Assembly (NCBI GenBank): GCA_037974665.1
Contig: CM075778.1
Span: forward strand, 5,755,001 to 5,819,000
DNA from: Ehretia macrophylla
Taxonomy: Eukaryota > Streptophyta > Magnoliopsida > Boraginales > Ehretiaceae
Length of the DNA: 64,000 nucleotides
Direction: 5' to 3'
Part shown: positions 24,592 through 35,419 of the stretch, one piece after another
Layout: the number at the start of each line of letters is the position of its first letter
Numbering within the stretch: position 1 is the stretch's first letter
The notes under the pieces: model-generated
Databases searched by the model: none
What the model was told of the DNA's origin: nothing
Seen by the model: the letters and a program-made list of their open reading frames with translations, nothing else
Program-made: the position numbers and the translations under genes

Positions 24592-25086
24592 GAGCAAATT
24601 GGACAAATAGTCCCTATTGTTTATAAATTTTGGACAAATAGTCCCTATTGTTTCACAAGTCATTTCGTTAGTCCCTATTGTTTGCAAAAGTCCCACAATT
24701 AGTCCTCATTGTTTGCAAAAGTCCCACAATTAGTCCCCATTGTTTGCAAAAGTTACTCAATTAGTCCCCATTGTTTGCAAAAGTCACTCAATCAGTCCCC
24801 AATGTTTGCGAAAGGCACTCAATCAGTCCCCAATGTATGGTACATTGGGGACTGATTGAGTGTCTTTTACAAACAATTGGAACTGTTTGAGTAACTTTTG
24901 CAAACAATGGGGACTAATTGAGTGACTTTTGCAAACAATGGGGACTAATTGTGAGACTTTTGCAAACAATGGGGACTAACGGAATGACTTATGAAACAAT
25001 AGGGACTATTGGTAAAACTTTTACAAACAATGTGGACTATTTGTCAAAAATTTATAAACAATAGAGACTATTTGTAAGATTTGCCC
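24592..25086. mobile_element. Mutator-like foldback MITE built from ~30-base subrepeats, 9-base TSD
   Basis: A perfect 9-base duplication TACATATAT lies at 24583-24591 and 25087-25095. Termini are GAGCAAATTGGACAAATAG and, inverted, GGGCAAATCTTACAAATAG. The whole element is a near-palindrome centred at about 24840. Each arm carries six to seven tandem copies of a unit like AGTCCCCATTGTTTGC plus AAAAGTCACTCAATT. RNA from it would form a hairpin with arms of about 245 bases. Confidence 0.92.
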
Positions 25087-25636
25087 TACATATATCAACC
25101 CGCCACCCGAGTGTGACTATTTGATTAAAAAAAAAATTCGATTATAGAAGTGGACCTCTCATATTGTTAAAGAGTCAAAGAGTCAAAACTGAGAAAATGA
25201 TGTATAAAAAAGTTTCATTCACACAAAGATATATGAACATAAAGGATCATGAAAGATGTTTTCTTGTGGAGATAAAAGAGTATGATGATGGGATCTTTTT
25301 CTTTTTTTTTTTGGTTGAAAAATGATAAATTGAAAGACCAATACTTCTAATCATCCTTATTTTATCTTTTTTTTTTTTTTAAGGCAAATTGTATTCTCAT
25401 AGTCAATGGTGGGGAAAGAAGCGGTTGCATAATAATAATAAATAAAAACTACAGTCACCAAAACAACGAAAAAGAGAATCGAATGATAGCAAAAGGATTA
25501 GATCGAGATAATTAAAAAAGTGACAAATGAGCTGTAATTTATTATTTGTTTTATTCTCTTTGGGCTGTGGTGTTTTGCCTCTTTGATTGTATCTTTTGAT
25601 ATTGTATTAATACAACGATCTTTTCGATAATAAAAA

Positions 25637-25654
25637 ATATATATATATATATAT
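25637..25654. repeat. (AT)n microsatellite
   Basis: Pure AT repeat inside unit 1. Confidence 0.85.
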
Positions 25655-26124
25655 TTTTAGCCTTTCGTCTCTCTCAATAATTTACTGATTTAAAGCGTAT
25701 TTTTGAAGATAAAAAGAAATATAAAAAAATATTAGATTCTTGAGCATATCACTAGATCAAAGGATAGTGGTGATTCTTAGAGATTTAATTTGATTCTACA
25801 AATTAACAACACTGCTAATTTTCTAAATTATAGTATAGTCTTGACAAATCGAATTAACTTCAAATTAAACATCATTAAAAAACTATACACATAGACAATC
25901 TTCCTAAATATGAATTCAAAATACTTATTGGTTTAATGTGTATAGGCATGACTACCAATAAGGTCTCTTAGTGAAAATATTATATATATATATATATATT
26001 GCATGACTTATAGTGCATTTCTTTAATACCCAAACACATGGTAGGCCATCAGGTTATTCTATATTTATATTGCATGTGCTACGCAAGTTTTACCTGTCAA
26101 TTTAATGCCAGCTATATAGCTATT

Positions 26125-26521
26125 TGAAGGAATTTAATACACAATAATACGGATTCTTCATAAAATCGTAATTTAATTAGTACTAATCTCGTAGTAGATG
26201 TGAAATAGTTTGTAAAAATTTGTCACGTTAGTTTTACCGTTTGAAACCGTGAATTGGAGTTCTAAATACGAGATTTAGTATTGTATTGCCACGACTTAAG
26301 AACCCTTTTTGATTGTGGTGTTTTACTCATATAGCAAAACACGAGAGAGATTGAGAGAGAGAGAAGAACAATGAAGAAGACTCACTGTCTTCTGTTCTGA
26401 TACATTGAGAAAAAAAATGTTTTTTTTTCTCTATTATATAATAACTTCCTACAAACCATTAACTCATGGTTAATAGGTTGGGTCGGATCAACCCATATTG
26501 AATAAACCCTAAATTCCAACA
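26125..26521 (-). mobile_element. Solo LTR, 397 bases, 5-base TSD
   Basis: TG...CA ends (plus strand TGAAGGAATTTA ... TAAATTCCAACA) are flanked by CTATT at 26120-26124 and 26522-26526. The homologous position in unit 1 (near 22055) is an empty site. Strand is assigned because the minus strand starts TGTTGGAATTTAGGG, a common Copia-type LTR start. There is no internal region. Confidence 0.85.
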
Positions 26522-26689
26522 CTATTACTATTAACAGAGGATCTCACGGCTTCAAAGGTTACACAACACATGCTAAAGTTATCTCATATATCAATGATAT
26601 AAATTTGATCTTATGCATAAACAATAAGCAAATTACATAAACACCACATATATTGCAGCAATATTACGTTATCATCAATAGAAAAATAT

Positions 26690-26795
26690 GTTCAGAAAGC
26701 TTACCCAACTACAATTGCACGCAGTCTCAAAACACGTCCTCTAATGCTCCCAAGCCTTTCTCATCTCACCTTCGTCTGTGAGTTCAGATAAAAGT
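26690..26795 (-). other. Exon-like conserved block, minus strand, copy 2
   Basis: Counterpart of 22243-22335: acceptor-like AACTCACAG, body with GGGAGCATTAGAGGACGTGT, end AGTTGG and donor-like GTAAGC. The frame carries stops in this copy. Confidence 0.28.
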
Positions 26796-27237
26796 TAAAA
26801 TTCTAATAGTTCTTTTATCAAATGATATAGGAAGTGATATAGCTATAATTGTAAAATGAAAATGATTGTAACCCTCTTCACACTAACTCCAAATAATGAC
26901 ACTTATTATATTTTAATCCTTTGGTTACACATCTTATTTTTTGGAAATAAAAGTCATGGTTATTGCAACACTTCTTGTTGAATCATTGGCAGATAGATAA
27001 TCTCGCCTTTTACCAAAAAAATAATATATGCTTGCCTTGTGGCACCATACTACAATTTCTTTTTCTTTTTTTTTCTGTTCAAGGAGGCTAAGGACCGTGA
27101 ACAGTAGGAGGGTATGAGTCCCCTCATATATCATTCTTGAGCTAAGTCTACAACAATACCAGCAATTAATTCAATAGCGTTCACCCTAAAGTTATTTCAA
27201 GTCAAAATTAACTAACCGGTACCATACCACAATTTCA

Positions 27238-27330
27238 GCAGCATCAAAATTGAAATGGAATTCAGAATCCTCTTCAATATCCTCAGTTGACCTCCTGATG
27301 ATAGAGTACTTGCCAATTGAAATATTTCAA
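27238..27330 (+). pseudogene. RNase H-like LINE relic, second copy
   Basis: The frame reads IEMEFRILFNILS then a stop. It aligns base by base with 9037-9132, so it is an older and more damaged duplicate of the same relic. No LINE RT sequence was seen next to it. Confidence 0.42.
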
Positions 27331-27569
27331 TTATTGCAAATGAAATCAAGTCAATTGCTAGTCATGTCTTTTAACTCATGGCAATATATAGGGTTGCTCA
27401 TTGTATTGCAAAGCTTTGTCCCTTTTAGAACCCAATAACTTTTCTTTAAATTGTTTTTGCTCTATAGAACCCCTAACAACTTAGCAATGTTGATTTGGAG
27501 CCTATTGATGTAGGTTGATACAATTTCTCTCATTTTCTGAAATTTTTATTCTCATTAAAAAACACTCCT

Positions 27570-27860
27570 CAAATCTGCTACACCTGATTGATCTGATCTT
27601 TTCTTAAGATTTCTACCCTCTTCTTTCTTCCCCCAACCCCCTCTATTTATAGTTGAAACAAGGAGGGTTTTTTTTTTTGGGTTGGAGATGCCTTTTTAAG
27701 CAAAAAACCAATTTTTGCTTCTCTTGCATGTGTGGCTTGGCAGCCACATTAATATATGTGTCTTCTTTGATAGCCGTTTTTGTTTTTTCCTAATGTTTCT
27801 TGTGGTGGGCCCCACAAAAACTGGGCTGGACCCACCAACAGATTGCATTATTGACAAAAA
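27570..27860 (-). promoter_or_regulatory. Promoter-like module, minus strand, copy 2
   Basis: On the minus strand CTATAAATAGAGGG is preceded by TTGGCAGCCACATTA-type spacing and, further upstream, TGTGGGGCCCACCACAAG. The GGGCCCAC core resembles plant TCP-type site II elements. These motifs are kept in copy 1 while surrounding bases drifted. No transcript body can be proven. Confidence 0.4.
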
Positions 27861-28980
27861 ATAAAATAAAATAATTGTATATTAGTTTTTTTTTTGGGTC
27901 AAATATTGTCTACTGGTCAGAATAGCTATGCTGCTCAATTGATGCACGCAGCACGCGTGTAAACATGAAGTATCTTGACTTTTTTTTTGGGGTTGGGGGG
28001 AGCAAAAGTTTTATTAAAGCTCTATCATGACTTTGAGATGACCAAAAAAATGACTCAGAGATTTTATTTGTGGAAGAAATATGATAGGATTTTTTCTTTT
28101 TTGTGTTGAAAAAAGATAAATCCAATATTTCTAATCATGCGTCATTATCTTATCTTAAAAAAATTTGGCAAGGACATTTATTTGGATAGTCAATAGTGGG
28201 AATAAAACGTGGTTGAATAACAATAATTTTTTTATAAAAAAAAAACTAGAGTCCCCAAAACAACAAAAAAGATAACCGAATGACAGTGAAAGGATTAGAT
28301 TGAGATAGTAAAAAAAGTGATATATGAGTTGTCCTCAAATATTAAAATGACACTCATGTGACACCTTTTATTAGTGTGTTACACTATCTCGTAATTAATG
28401 GATGAGAAAATTTAAATTTTTAGCCTTTTATTTTTTGTAATATTTTATTAATTTAAAGATGTAAACGTATTTCTTAATATAAAAAGAAATATCAAAACGA
28501 TTGTTGGATTCTTGAGTTATTGGACTATTTTCCATTCCCATTACGTTATAAGTCAAAAGTCCAACGCTGCTCATATATTCCATGCAACACACATGTAAAA
28601 TTTAAAAATAAAATATGAGCATTCTAGAGGGTTTTTTCCGAAGGATGAAAGATAATGAAGTATTATCTTTTGTTGAAAAATAATTAATTGAAAGACGGAT
28701 TTTTTTAATCATCTTTGTTTCGTTGAAAAAGACTTTTAGCAAGAAATTTTGATTTTCATAATTAAATAGTCATTGATTTAACGATAGTTTCTTTTCATAA
28801 TTAAATAGTCGTTGATTTAATTTAATTTTTTTTTTGCCTGAGTGAAACCATAGAAATATTATTAGTAACATAAACAAGGTTACAACTAATTAATAGTCAT
28901 CTGAAACCCCCTAATTGAGCAATGGACGGTGGTCAATTTATTTGTGTTGTTCTAGAATTCTCGTGGATGTCAACTTCAAA

Positions 28981-29355
28981 GGGTAAATATCGAATTTGGT
29001 TCTTTAAAATTGTATCATTTTAGTCTTTATTTTTTAAAATACATTCTTTTAATTCTGTATGTTTTTTAATTTGTCCAACATAGTCTTCAAAGTGTACATT
29101 TTTAATCCTGTTTTTTTACAATTTGTCCCAACTTAGTCTTTATCTTTCAACATGGTGGAGGACTAATGTAGACTATAATAACAAAGATAATGACTAATTT
29201 GAGACAAATGATCAAGATACGAGACTAAAATGATATTCTTTAAAGACTAAATTGAGACAAATGTTAAAGATATAAGACTAAAAAGGTACATTTGAAAAAT
29301 ATGAACTAAATTAGTACAAATCTTAAAAATAAAAGACTAAATTAAATATTTACCC
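28981..29355. mobile_element. Mutator-like hairpin MITE, 9-base TSD
   Basis: AACTTCAAA is duplicated at 28972-28980 and 29356-29364. The ends GGGTAAATAT and, inverted, GGGTAAATATTTAA match, and the arms carry repeated CTAAATTGAGACAAAT-type subunits. The paralogous units at 32283 and 34320 show the uninterrupted site (CAACTTCAAATTGA and CACCTTCAAATTGA). Confidence 0.9.
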
Positions 29356-29799
29356 AACTTCAAATTGATAATTAAGAATGACTTTTTTTTTTTTTTTTGT
29401 CATTGATTAAGAATGGCTTCATATAGATAGTTTTGACGTAAATGAAGTGGATAAGACCTTGATGAGAAAAGTGGGGCCAATAAAAGAGAGAGAAAAAAAA
29501 AAGACGGGATAAGCCCACTTTACATTAGCTCCTTAAAAAAAATTCGAGATTATGTTTTTCTTTTCACTTTTGTTCTCTTGTTTATTATTTAAAAAACAAC
29601 TCGATACACGAATCTTTCATTATATATTGTGCGCATAATATAAAGAAGGGTTGCACTGACTTCGAATTGATTGATAAAATCTGTGGACCTAAGAGCTTGA
29701 TTTAAGATCAACGATCGTACGTAATTAAGATTTCTTACCATCAAATCTCCCACCCATTTTCAAGAAAAATTCAAAATTTATTTTAAATAATTAATTAGA

Positions 29800-30503
29800 G
29801 TGATTTCATGCTCCTTAGGCAAAATTTGAGAATAAGACCACTATAAGTTTAGAAAAATAAATCTTTCTAAACCCGCAAAGTCTTAAGACCTCATTAACAT
29901 AAGCTAATCCATCAAATAACATAAATAAATAATTTAAAGCATCTACAACCTCAATAAAAATTGTTAATATTATTAACTCCAAAGGAAAAACTATAGATAC
30001 TGTAGGCATCATTAAATTCGTTCAAATCTTTATCTCTCGTCAATTGATTTAATTCTAGCCCTATAAATTCACTAGTCTAAACTTTGCTACTACACGGACA
30101 TAAAAAGAAGAGGAGTCCGCGGCACTGGTCAATAAGTAAAGCATGTATACCCCAAAGACTAAGAGGGGTGGGGCTTAAAGATAATAAATAATAGGAGAAG
30201 CACAATAATATCATCAAGTAATAATAGAATAATATAGCAAGTTTTAGTTGTTTAATAGTTTGCACATAATACAAAATTTAGAATACTCACTTGATAACAT
30301 ATGGCGGTCCATTGATTCTTAAATGTCTAGGATTCGGTACACAACTTATATAATTTATATGACCTAAATCAATGACTTAGATTTGACTTATCAGAATAAC
30401 TGATGGAAATAACTTAAAAAGAATTGAAACGGATATGAGACAACAATGAGTCAAATAGGATTTACAGATTAACGAATGGAGTATGAAAAAAATAGTATGT
30501 TTT
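29800..30503. other. Intergenic, no gene seen
   Basis: Non-coding sequence between unit 2 and a MITE. Open frames on the minus strand are hydrophobic by AT composition only. No repeat partner was noticed. Confidence 0.4.
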
Positions 30504-30755
30504 GGGCTACTTTTGTTGGCTTTAAAGTATTTTCTCGAAAAATATTTTTTCAATTTTTTGGTGTTTGATAACATAGGAAAATTGGTCAACTGAAAAATAT
30601 TTTTCAATCAAACATTATGGCTAGTACAAAGTTTGAGAAAATATTTTCATCTCTTTTAGAAAATAAAAACATTTTACATTCTATAATCTAGAAAAATATT
30701 TTCCCCTAAAAATATTTTTTACAAACAAATTATTTTACGATAAACAAATGGAGCC
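30504..30755. mobile_element. Tourist-like MITE, copy a
   Basis: The right end read inverted is GGCTCCATTTGTTTATCGT and the left end is GGGCTACTTTTGTTGGCT. Both match the ends of 50211-50806. Flanking trinucleotides are TTT and TTA, a fit to the 3-base target of PIF/Harbinger MITEs with one change. Confidence 0.62.
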
Positions 30756-31069
30756 TTACTTTCCCCAATCCCAAGCGATGATTCAAAATCTTAAAGATTT
30801 CTCAAATAACTAACACGTTGAGTTCCACAAGAATCATATCCCTAATTCAAAAGGTCACGAAAACACTATTACTATAGAATAATCTTGCAAATCTATAAAG
30901 TTCCATTAAATGATAATACCTCATTTGCATCTACTCACCAAATTCAAGAAGCATCAAAAGAGCTTACCAAGTTATAAAACCTATTCACTTAGAAAGAATA
31001 TCTCTTAATGGAGGTCCACAAGATTAATGACCTTAAAAAAATTCTCGTAGCGCACCAAATATTGTATAG

Positions 31070-31485
31070 TTTAATGGTTGGAATGAGTAAAATTATAAAG
31101 GAAAAATAAAATAAAGGAAAGCAAATGATTCAATAATAAAGAAAAAAGGAATTGAAGGAGATTATTAAATTTTGTTTGGATTGAGTAAAATTATAAAGGA
31201 AGATTCATAAAAGATTATGTCTATTCTTTATTTGGATTGAGAAGGAAAAGAAGGGAAGTGATAAATTTTATAAACATATTGATATATTTATCATTTTTTC
31301 TTATTTTTCTTTTCTTCTTTTCTTGTACAAACAAATAGGGTAATATAGTTTTTAAACATTCATTAAAATCATTTCTTCTCTTTTGACTCCAATTTAAGGT
31401 GATTGCAAAATGGGGTTTGGAGGTAATTTTTAAAATAATTTATTAACCAATCATCTCTAATCATTCTCAATCCAAACAGGAGGAT
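31070..31485. repeat. Cluster of direct and inverted short repeats, possible MITE pair
   Basis: GAGTAAAATTATAAAGGAA occurs at about 31085 and 31181. TTTGGATTGAG occurs at about 31170 and 31211, with the inverted form CTCAATCCAAAC near 31466. This suggests one or two small inverted-repeat elements, but no target duplication could be fixed. Confidence 0.4.
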
Positions 31486-31589
31486 CGGAATTTTTAATCC
31501 CTCACACACACATATATAATTAAAACTGTGATTTAAATTTCAAAATCTCTAATTGTAATAAGTTGATCCTTCTATTCAACATTTGGAGT

Positions 31590-33230
31590 TACAAATGAGA
31601 GAGTTAAAAAAGTGATAAATGAGCTGTCCTTAAATATTAAAATGGCTTAAAGACAATAGCTGACGAAACCAGATTTTTAGCCATTTGTCTCCTTCAATAT
31701 TTTACTGATTTAAAGATTCTTGAGCTATTGGACTATTGCCATTGCCATTACGTTATTATTCAGAACAGCTACCCTGGCTCGCATAGTGCACGCAGCACAC
31801 ATGTAAACATAAAGTATAATCATTTTGAGATGGTTTTATCTTTTTTTCCTTTTTTTTTTTTGTGGTTGAAAGATAATAAAGTATTATTTTTTGAACTTTT
31901 TTTTTTTGTTTAAATTTCAAAGACCTATATTCTAATCATCTAATTTCATCAAAAAAAGAAAAAACTTTTAGCAATTAAATATTCTAATGATTTTACGATA
32001 ACTTTCTCTCTATTTTTTTCCCGGTTCGCGTGAGCGAAATCATAGAAATATAATTAGTAAGATAATCGAAAGTTTTTTTTGATTCAAAAGGAAATTTAAA
32101 ATCATACATATATACATATGTAGTCAACGAAACTTAAACTCGTAATCTCTTATAAATATTGCGAGTGTCATACTATTAGACCAAAAGGTCTTTGGCAATA
32201 TAATCTAAAGTTACTACTCAGTGTTATCTAAATTACTCCAATAAGAGAGCAATGGTGGTAAATTCATTTGCCATGCATGTCAACTTCAAATTGACAATGA
32301 AGAGTGGCTTCAAACAGTTTTGATATTATAATGAAAGTGGATTAGAACCAGGGGCGGAGCCAGAAATTTTTGTTAGTGGGGGCTAAAATTTATAATTTTT
32401 GAACTATACAAGTATTTTTTCAAAAAATACATTGAATTTTAACATTTTTATGGGCCAGTGGGGGCTAAAATCCATAATTTTTGAATTGTACGATTACTTT
32501 TATTTTTCAGTGGGGGCTAATTAATTTTTTTTAACTAAAAATACATAGATATCTATTTTTTTTAAAAAAAATACATAAAATTTTTAACGTTTTTATAGGT
32601 CAGTAGGGGCTAAAATTCATAATTTTTGAACTATACTAGTACTTTTATTTTTCAGTGGGGGCTAATTAATTTTTTTTTAACTAAAAATGCATAAATATCT
32701 AATTTTTTTAAAAAAAATACATAAAATTTTTAACGATTTTTATAAGTTAGTAGAAATTGCAGCCCCCACTCACCCCAATATAGCTCCGCCAGTTATTAGA
32801 CCTTCATATAAATAATTAAAGCATTTCATAAAGGTGAAAGAAAAGCAAGACGAGACAAGATAACTTTACATTAGCTCCATTAATATAACCAAATTATATT
32901 TTCTTTTTTACTTTTCTTCTCTTATAAGCAACCGGATAGAGTATGTACACATATGCAAAAAAGATGGGACTAACTCCAAGATATGCATGGGATTAGTCGT
33001 TTGAATAAGATCTTTTATTTTGGTCTGAAGATAAATTATTAAATGTCTAGCATTCCCTTATGCTTGGCGAAAAGATGGGACTAACTTCGAGATTTGTAAA
33101 TATAATATATAAAATCTATGGACCTAAGAGCTTGATCTAAAATCAAAGGTCATAGCTTAATTCGAATTTCTGATCTCCATCAAGTCTCTCACTCATTTTC
33201 GAGGAAAATACAAAATTGTGCTGAAATTAT
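31590..33230. repeat. Decayed tandem duplication unit 3
   Basis: Shares with units 2 and 4 the blocks AAGTGATAAATGAGCTGTCC (31610), GCCATTACGTTATTATTCAG (31743), TGCACGCAGCACACATGTAA (31785), ATAGAAATATAATTAGTAAG (32043), GTCAACTTCAAATTGACAAT (32280) and a block reading CTAAGAGCTTGATCTAAAAT (33124; compare 29688). A hAT-type element was inserted at 32349. Confidence 0.72.
32349..32794. mobile_element. hAT-type non-autonomous element
   Basis: Starts CAGGGGCGGAGCCAG and ends GCTCCGCCAGTT. It is flanked by ATTAGAAC (32341-32348) and ATTAGACC (32795-32802), an 8-base duplication with one change. The interior contains a tandem duplication of about 185 bases (CAGTGGGGGCTAATTAAT appears twice). It has no transposase. 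Confidence 0.85.
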
Positions 33231-34420
33231 TAGAGTGAGATAGTTAACAAAGTGATAAAATGAGCTGTGACTAAAGGTTGATATTCAATTAGTCCGAACT
33301 AATATCAATCTTTTCATATGAGGTGAGCTCTATATACATATAAAACTTACTTGTTCTTTCACGAATTGATATCAATTTAAACTGATTGAAGAAGAGTTTT
33401 CCTATCACTAAATATCCCTCCATTATTTTACTGATTTTTGACACAAAAAACAATTTATATATATATTTTACTGATTGAAAGATGGGAGCGTATTTCCCAA
33501 TATAAAAAGAAATAAAAAATTGTTAGATTCTTGTGTTGTTGGCCTTATTGCCCTTGCCATTACATCATTAGTCAGAACAGCTACGCTGCTCATGATATAG
33601 TGCACGCACATGTTTGTTCATAAAAAAAAAAAAAATTATCATGATGTTGAGATTTTTTTTTTTTTTAATGGATGAATATTAAAAAAGTCGAGATATTTTT
33701 GTATTGAAAAAGAATAAACTCAAAAACTGTTAAACATAATATATAATATAATAAATTTCTTTTTAATAGTTTAAATTTTTAAATGACACAATCACTTAAC
33801 ATGGTATTAGATCGATCACTTAACATGATATTAGATCCAGAGTTCAACACTACCGTCACTTATTTAAAAATATTAAAACTATTGATCAAGTGCAAGGATA
33901 TTTTCCTGTGAACATGACCAACAAAACCTAACTAGTGCTGCACTTACTGAAGAGTGTTAAAAACAATAAATAATATAAAAAATTCATATTTAACAACCTA
34001 AGTTTTTATATGAGACGGTCACTTAACAAATACAAATTTGCTTAATTAGATAGTTGGTTGATTTTACGGTGGGAGGGGACATGATCAATAAAACTTGACT
34101 AATGGGATGCAGTTAAAAGAGTTGGTTCGCAGTTCAAACGGTTCGAGAGCTACAGTGCTTTAGCGTATTAACAGAAAGTTTTTTCCTTTTTTTCTTTTGG
34201 GTGATTGGAATAGTAGAGATATTATTAGTAAGATAAGCCATTGTCATGGGAAATCCCTTAAAAGAGAGCAATTGTGAAAAAAATTCATTAGCCATGCTCT
34301 AAGCTTCTAGTGGACGTCACCTTCAAATTGATAATAAATAGTGGGGCTTCATTAACGTAATTCTTTACAAATTGTATGATGTTGTTTTTTTTTTTTGGAA
34401 TCTTCTAACAATGACAATGA
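33230..34420. repeat. Decayed tandem duplication unit 4
   Basis: Landmarks: GTTAACAAAGTGATAAAATG (33244), TTGCCATTACATCATTAGTC (33559), CAGCTACGCTGCTCATGAT (33578), GAGATATTATTAGTAAGATA (34214), CACCTTCAAATTGATAAT (34318). A small TRIM was inserted at 33728. The unit ends close to the LINE relic at 34603. Confidence 0.68.
33728..34028 (+). mobile_element. Very small TRIM-like element (301 bases)
   Basis: Two 74-base terminal repeats (33728-33801, 33955-34028) start TGTTAAA and end CACTTAACA. The first is followed directly by TGGTATTAGATC, a mutated tRNA-Met primer site. Flanks AAAAC and AATAC agree at four of five bases. The interior is about 150 bases and includes a short duplication of the primer region (GATCGATCACTTAACATG). 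Confidence 0.82.
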
Positions 34421-34602
34421 ATAACAGATAGATTATAACAGCTATGAGCTAAACAATAAAAAAACAATTAGTGGAAGATTATTTTGGTTTAGAAAATAAG
34501 GTAGGTGAGTTGTATTACACGTGTTTTATCGCTTATTTTAGCATTATACCATAGTTTATGGCTTTATGAGCAAGTGGGCAGACAAAAGTTATGGATGATT
34601 TC

Positions 34603-35220
34603 ATTTTTTTTTTCTTCTAAAAGTAAGTGGATCAATTAAGATCAACAAGTGAATACAAAAAATATAAAATCAAGAAAAATTAAAATGATAAAATTACAAA
34701 AATTGGCTCTCATCTAAATTTCAAAAATAACAAATTTGTTTATTCATAGTATTGTTGGTATATTTATGTTCATATCGAATTTTGTATGAGAGATCAACAA
34801 GTGAATACAAAGAATACAAAATCAAGGAGAGCTAAAATGATAAAACTACAAAAGCTGGCTCTCATCATAGTATTATTGATATATTTATGTTCATATCTAA
34901 TTTTGCATGAGATATCATTTTTTATCTTTTGCATAACTTGATCTTCCCTCGTCGTTCCAAAATTATGAACCCGATTGTTTCTTTCCCTCCAAATATAATA
35001 GAACATAGCATTTAACAACAACTTAGACATAAGTACCTGGAGACTCTTCCCTCCACATTGTTATCTCAGCCAATCCACACAATCATCCCAAACACCTGAA
35101 GTGCACTGTGAAATGACCATATTCACACCCCTCAACCATAATCTATTAGTAAAGCTACAAGCAAAGAACAAGTAGTCCCTCAACTCTCGAATAGACAAAT
35201 TTGTTATTCCAGAGTGGTCT
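34603..35220 (-). pseudogene. L1-type LINE 3' end (zf-RVT region), decayed
   Basis: The frame 35030-34794 reads KLLLNAMFYYIWRERNN, then HNFGTT, the typical C-terminal block of plant L1 proteins, where the motif IYYIWxERN follows the zinc-binding RVT domain. A further in-phase block on the minus strand before it resembles the LFxxCxFxxxLW zinc region. The T-run at 34603 on the plus strand fits the poly-A tail. RT and endonuclease are absent. Confidence 0.72.
34631..34913. repeat. Tandem duplication within the LINE tail
   Basis: AGATCAACAAGTGAATACAA starts copies at 34638 and 34791. The two copies share more than 100 bases, with small indels, ending at the ATTTTG(T/C)ATGAG block. Confidence 0.8.
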
Positions 35221-35419
35221 TGATTTGTTGATAAATATCATATGCTTCTTCCCTTGGAGATGAATCATGTAATTGAAGTAATTTTAAATCGCGTTATAAT
35301 GTCAAATTCAGACGGTATTTGCTCTCATTGTTACTCAGAATAAATTAAAGTCTGATTTTAAAGATCATTTATTTCTGTTTTTGCAAACAAAAATAGAGTA
35401 GAATACCTTTATTTGTATA

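Larger units (their letters stand above)
21890..25930. repeat. Decayed tandem duplication unit 1
   Basis: This block is colinear with 25950-28520. Paired landmarks: AAGGTCTCTTAGTGAAAAT (21910, 25960), CATCAGGTTATTCTATATT (21988, 26048), CTCACGGCTTCA (22088, 26542), CAGAAAGCTTACCCAACTA (22240, 26693), TGCTACACCTGATTGATCT (24117, 27578), CTCTATTTATAGTTG (24177, 27641), CAGAATAGCTA (24532, 27919), AAAAGGATTAGATCGAGATA (25491, 28289). Differences are mostly later insertions. No complete gene is visible in either copy. Confidence 0.78.
25930..29800. repeat. Decayed tandem duplication unit 2
   Basis: Head-to-tail partner of unit 1 for its left 2.6 kb. Its right part, from about 27900, is shared with units 3 and 4. 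Markers are AGTCAGAACAGCTACGCTGC type blocks at 27916 and 28550, AGTGATAAATGAGCTGTCCT type at 28318, and CCATAGAAATATTATTAGTA at 28850. The marker block occurs twice (27.9 and 28.53 kb), so this unit is itself internally duplicated. A (TA)n tract lies at 25978-25999. Confidence 0.72.

Noticed and set aside
24592-25086. Interpretation as a microRNA precursor
   Set aside because: Arms are too long, internally repeated and flanked by a 9-base target duplication; a foldback MITE explains it better.
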